Below, in pieces: positions 60,956-64,000 of a DNA stretch of 64,000 nt. Under the pieces are notes generated by a model. That model saw nothing but the letters and a program-made list of their open reading frames with translations. It made no database searches and had not been told where the DNA came from. The stretch is taken from NCBI GenBank assembly GCA_016708315.1, contig JADJGC010000023.1, positions 124,001-188,000 on the forward strand, read 5' to 3'. This stretch comes from a bacterium (GTDB lineage Bacteria; Zixibacteria; MSB-5A5; CAIYYT01). How positions within the stretch are numbered: the first letter of the stretch is position 1; every line of letters starts with the position of its first letter. Position numbers and translations under genes: made by a program.

Positions 60956-62212
60956 CTAAATTGAGAGAGTCGCCCTCAATAAGCCTTCGTATGGCAGTTT
61001 TTGCTGTTCGGTCGTCGTCATGTTCTTGATCGTGTAGACGCGATCTTTGAGGTCGTCAGAAAACACAAAAATCGCAAAACGGGCGTTTTGTCGAGCAGCT
61101 TCCTTCATTTGCGATTTCTGTGAACGCTCAAGATAATCCAGATCCACAGAAAGCCCAGCTTCGCGCAATGCCCCGGCAAGGTTTGCGGCCTCCGTACGCT
61201 CATCGGGATTCACAGCGACAATGAAAATATCAAGCGGCTTCTCCGCGAATCCTTTGTTTCCAGTTGCTTCCATCGCGAGAAGCGTCCGTTCCATTCCCGC
61301 AGCAAATCCGACTGCCGGAGTAGCGTCACCGCCTAATTCCTGAATTAACAGGTCATACCGCCCGCCGCCGGATAAGGCATCCTGTGCCCCAAGGAGGCTC
61401 GACCGGACTTCAAAAGCTGTACGAGTATAATAGTCCAGTCCCCGGACAAGTCGCGGATCGACCGAATAAGGGACGTTCAGTTTTTCCAATGTCGCCATGA
61501 CAAGTTCAAAGTCGCGTTTGACTGCCTCATCATAAAACTGGGATAACAACGGCGCATCTGTTAACAGGGACTTCGTAAGTTGTTCTTTACTATCGAATAG
61601 TCGAAGCGGATTCCTTTCAATCTTCTCGCGATCCACCGACGGAAATTTGTCCGCAATTGGCTCAACAAACTTCAACAACTCCGACCGGTGCTTGGCTCTG
61701 ATCTCAGGAGTCGCCACCGAATTGATTGCCACCTCGAACTGGCTGATGCCGCAGTCTTTCAGTATCTGAACACTAATGGCAATTATCTCCGCGTCGATCT
61801 TGGGATCGCTTGAGCCGATTGCTTCGGCTCCAAACTGATGAAACTGACGCTGACGCCCCTTCTGTGGTTTCTCTTGCCTGAACATCGGGCCGATATAGAA
61901 AACCTTGTTCAAGGGAGACTTCTTGCCGAGCGATTCTTCCACAAATGCCCGCACTACGGATGCAGTAGCTTCCGGGCGCAGGGTGAGATTTCGCCCTCCC
62001 ATGTCAGTGAATGAGAACATTTCTTTCGAAACAATATCTGTTCCTTCACCGATGCCACGGGCAAATAGCTCGGTCATTTCGAAGATCGGCGGACGGATTT
62101 CCTTGTAGTTGAATCGTCGCATGGCGTCGCGCACTATCGACTCGAGGTACACCCATTTCGCCGATTCCTCGGGAAGGATGTCAAATGTGCCTTTAATTCG
62201 TTGATATTTCAT
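60956..62212 (-). CDS. hisS: Histidyl-tRNA synthetase
   Basis: A 418-residue class II synthetase charging tRNA-His. It has RIKGTFDILPEE at the N terminus, motif 2 around FYIGPMFRQEKPQKGRQRQFHQFG, the HisRS-specific LVRGLDYYTRTAFEV and GGGRYDLLIQELGG, motif 3 region AVGFAAGMERTLLAM, and the anticodon-binding C-terminal domain with FIVAVNPDERTEAANLA. Start ATG 62212 (MKYQRIKG). It lies 94 bases downstream of the VanZ-like gene on the minus strand and may be cotranscribed with it. Confidence 0.95.
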   Translation of the reverse strand: MKYQRIKGTFDILPEESAKWVYLESIVRDAMRRFNYKEIRPPIFEMTELFARGIGEGTDIVSKEMFSFTDMGGRNLTLRPEATASVVRAFVEESLGKKSPLNKVFYIGPMFRQEKPQKGRQRQFHQFGAEAIGSSDPKIDAEIIAISVQILKDCGISQFEVAINSVATPEIRAKHRSELLKFVEPIADKFPSVDREKIERNPLRLFDSKEQLTKSLLTDAPLLSQFYDEAVKRDFELVMATLEKLNVPYSVDPRLVRGLDYYTRTAFEVRSSLLGAQDALSGGGRYDLLIQELGGDATPAVGFAAGMERTLLAMEATGNKGFAEKPLDIFIVAVNPDERTEAANLAGALREAGLSVDLDYLERSQKSQMKEAARQNARFAIFVFSDDLKDRVYTIKNMTTTEQQKLPYEGLLRATLSI

Positions 62213-62306
62213 AGTGCATTCAAGATAGAAATCAGCCAGGTAATGTCAATTCAATCTAACTCTCAATTGACAGGATGCTCCCTTGGTCACTCCAGCATTG
62301 CAGGAC

Positions 62307-62687
62307 CTACTTCTGAAACCTGTAGATTAGTATCGATAGTCCAGCTACCATGTAGCCGACTATATCGGCGACCCAGTCTCCAATGGATGAATCCCGGTTT
62401 GGAACGAAATACTGTACTGTCTCGTCGAGCCCTGCGTAAACCAATCCGAACAAGAAGAGGAGCAGATAATAGACTCCCTTTCGATTCGATAAATGTGTCT
62501 CCGGAAATGCCCGAAACATCAGTAATCCGAAGACAAAATACTCCAATCCATGATAGAACTTGTCAATATTTCGAATGTCAAACGAGGGAGCATGCGCGTT
62601 AGGCAACGAAGACAGAAGCAGGATCATACCGGCGAAGAGAATCGGCGGCAATTTATAGAATAGCAAATTTCTACTTGTTCGGGTCAT
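62307..62687 (-). CDS. VanZ-like family membrane protein
   Basis: A small membrane protein with the VanZ signature in its second half: DKFYHGLEYFVFGLLMFRAF, then DETVQYFVPNRDSSIGDWVADIVGYM. VanZ homologs give low-level teicoplanin resistance in enterococci, but most have unknown function. The open frame extends to 62783. From MTRTSRNLLF at 62687 the protein has 126 residues. The start is unsure: the ATG at 62732 (MRLVAAPFYD) is an alternative, and no good Shine-Dalgarno was found for 62687. Confidence 0.75.
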   Translation of the reverse strand: MTRTSRNLLFYKLPPILFAGMILLLSSLPNAHAPSFDIRNIDKFYHGLEYFVFGLLMFRAFPETHLSNRKGVYYLLLFLFGLVYAGLDETVQYFVPNRDSSIGDWVADIVGYMVAGLSILIYRFQK

Positions 62688-62813
62688 AGGGGTGTATATA
62701 TAGTCATAGAATGGGGCGGCGACAAGCCGCATTCTTGCGGATCCAGTGACTTCTGCCTCAAGGCTTGACTTCAGACCCGCCAATCATATATTCCAGCCAA
62801 CCCTAATGCGGAG

Positions 62814-63788
62814 ATGATGATGCGCGCATTAATAACCGGTATTACCGGTCAAGACGGATCGTACCTCGCCGAATTGCTCTTGGAAAAGGGCTACGAAGTT
62901 TATGGCATGGTACGGCGTTCGTCCACCGAAAATTTTGAGCGAATAAATCATATCAAAGAAAAACTGCACCTGATTCAGGCGGATCTCTACGATCAAGGTT
63001 CACTTCTGGACATGATTGAAGACGTCCGACCGAACGAGGTCTATAACTTGGCCGCCCAGTCATTTGTGCCTACCTCGTGGACACAACCGGTATTGACCGG
63101 CGAGTTCGACGCTATTGGCGTTACAAAACTGCTCGAAGCCATTCGCAAGGTCGACACGAAGATCAGATTCTATCAGGCGTCATCTTCAGAGATGTTTGGC
63201 AAAGTCCAGCAAGTGCCGCAGACCGAAAGTACACCGTTTTACCCGCGATCTCCTTACGGCGTCGCCAAGGTGTACGGGCACTTCATTACGGTAAACTATC
63301 GCGAGTCTTACAATATTCATGCGTCTTCAGGCATTTTGTTCAACCACGAATCACCGCGTCGCGGGCTGGAATTTGTTACGCGCAAAATATCCGACGGCGC
63401 TGTGCGAATTAAGCTTGGATTGGCGGACGCGCTCTATCTCGGCAATCTTGATGCCAAACGAGATTGGGGATTCGCCGGGGACTATGTTGTTGCCATGTGG
63501 CTTATGCTTCAGCAAGAGAAGCCGGAGAACTTCGTGATTTCTTCCAATGAGAATCACACGGTTCGCGATTTCGCTGAAATCGCCTTCTCGCGTCTCGATC
63601 TCGACTATAAACAATATGTCAAAATAGACCAGCGCTTCGTGCGTCCGGCGGAAGTTGACATTCTCCTTGGCGATTCGACTCAGGCTCGGAAAAAGTTGGG
63701 ATGGGTACCGAAGGTCTCATTCCGCCAATTGGTCGAAATGATGGTAGACTCAGACTTGGCGACATTAAAGAAAAAACATAATCTATGA
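62814..63788 (+). CDS. gmd: GDP-mannose 4,6-dehydratase
   Basis: A 324-residue short-chain dehydrogenase/reductase that makes GDP-4-keto-6-deoxymannose from GDP-mannose, the first step to GDP-fucose, rhamnose and related sugars. It has the NAD(P) loop GITGQDGSYLAELL, the RRSSTENFERI segment typical of Gmd, YQASSSEMFGKVQQVPQTE, catalytic YGVAKVYGH (Tyr-x3-Lys) and NHESPRRGLEFVTRKI. Start ATG 62814, 62817 or 62820; GGAG at 62810 favours the later ones. The next gene overlaps the stop (ATGA), so a reductase follows in the operon. Confidence 0.93.
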   Translation: MMMRALITGITGQDGSYLAELLLEKGYEVYGMVRRSSTENFERINHIKEKLHLIQADLYDQGSLLDMIEDVRPNEVYNLAAQSFVPTSWTQPVLTGEFDAIGVTKLLEAIRKVDTKIRFYQASSSEMFGKVQQVPQTESTPFYPRSPYGVAKVYGHFITVNYRESYNIHASSGILFNHESPRRGLEFVTRKISDGAVRIKLGLADALYLGNLDAKRDWGFAGDYVVAMWLMLQQEKPENFVISSNENHTVRDFAEIAFSRLDLDYKQYVKIDQRFVRPAEVDILLGDSTQARKKLGWVPKVSFRQLVEMMVDSDLATLKKKHNL

Positions 63789-64000
63789 GAGCATTCATTA
63801 CCGGCATCACGGGTTTTGCCGGTTCGCACTTAGCCGAAAACTTGCTCAATCACAATTACGAGGTTTTCGGTACGTCGTTAATGGGTGAACGCCGGGACTA
63901 TGTCGCCGGAATCAAAAACGCCATTTCCATCGCCACCGCTGACATCAATGATGCTCGCGCCCTCAAGAAAGCAGTAACATCCGCGAAGCCGCAAGTGGTG
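63785..64000 (+). CDS. NAD-dependent sugar-nucleotide epimerase/reductase, N-terminal part (3' truncated)
   Basis: The first 72 residues of an SDR-family protein, cut by the window end. The Rossmann loop GITGFAGSHLAENLL is at about 7-21, followed by YEVFGTSLMG and a helix/strand pattern that ends KPQVV where the window stops. Because it follows gmd with a 4-base overlap, it is probably the GDP-4-keto-6-deoxy-D-mannose reductase (RmD-type) or a related epimerase, but the C-terminal half that would decide is not in view. Confidence 0.75.
   Translation, partial: MRAFITGITGFAGSHLAENLLNHNYEVFGTSLMGERRDYVAGIKNAISIATADINDARALKKAVTSAKPQVV

Overview
The window looks like a chromosomal segment of an uncultured Gram-negative bacterium of the FCB group, most like candidate phylum Zixibacteria. 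This is an inference. It rests on several secreted proteins that end in paired dockerin-like repeats of the form SISDAVxLIxYIFxGGPxPC, on a porin-like outer-membrane protein, on lipoproteins, and on housekeeping genes of no obvious narrow lineage. No rRNA, tRNA, CRISPR array, insertion sequence or phage module was recognised.

Layout. 0-7.3 kb (+): the end of pth, then rpsF-rpsR-DUF2232-rplI, a bifunctional-nuclease-family gene, larE, three unknown genes, an aldo/keto reductase and a nitrilase-family enzyme, packed with short gaps or overlaps. 7.3-17.3 kb: an exported oligoendopeptidase F (-), aconitase (+), DoxX (-), a YHS-thioredoxin fusion (+), a glycine-zipper lipoprotein (-), a four-gene operon lrp-eamA-PPOX-DJ-1 (-), and a YqjD/YqjE-like pair (+). 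17.5-25.4 kb (+): acetyl-CoA synthetase with a lysine-rich extension, small unknown genes, an FHA-GAF-SpoIIE phosphatase, and a Ser/Thr kinase with a FlgO-like region and TPRs. 25.4-28.4 kb (-): a MutL-like ASKHA protein and a barrel-sandwich/KOW partner with no mutase nearby.

28.4-42.1 kb is the most distinctive part. Two tandem paralogous secreted proteins of about 1,175 residues are followed by a lysyl-endopeptidase-like secreted protease and, after a CDGSH iron-sulfur protein, a small secreted protein. All four secreted proteins end in the dockerin-like tail. The two paralogs share a 75-nt leader (74/75 identical) that contains an SD-preceded five-codon ORF and a 10-bp hairpin, although the sequence on either side has diverged. 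Three of the four genes share a promoter-like signature, GCTTGC(C/G)N-N16-TATATT, and the fourth has a related one.

42.1-64 kb: glycogen/alpha-glucan phosphorylase (-), a MoxR-type ATPase with a VWA protein (+), asnB and a NifS-SelD fusion (-), a cupredoxin-histidine kinase-porin operon (+), pdxS-pdxT (+), a carboxypeptidase-regulatory-like secreted protein and a membrane-anchored unknown protein (+), a lipoprotein with a caspase-like His/Cys pattern that is broken by a frameshift (+), hisS and vanZ (-), and gmd followed by a truncated sugar-nucleotide reductase (+), probably the start of a surface-polysaccharide cluster.
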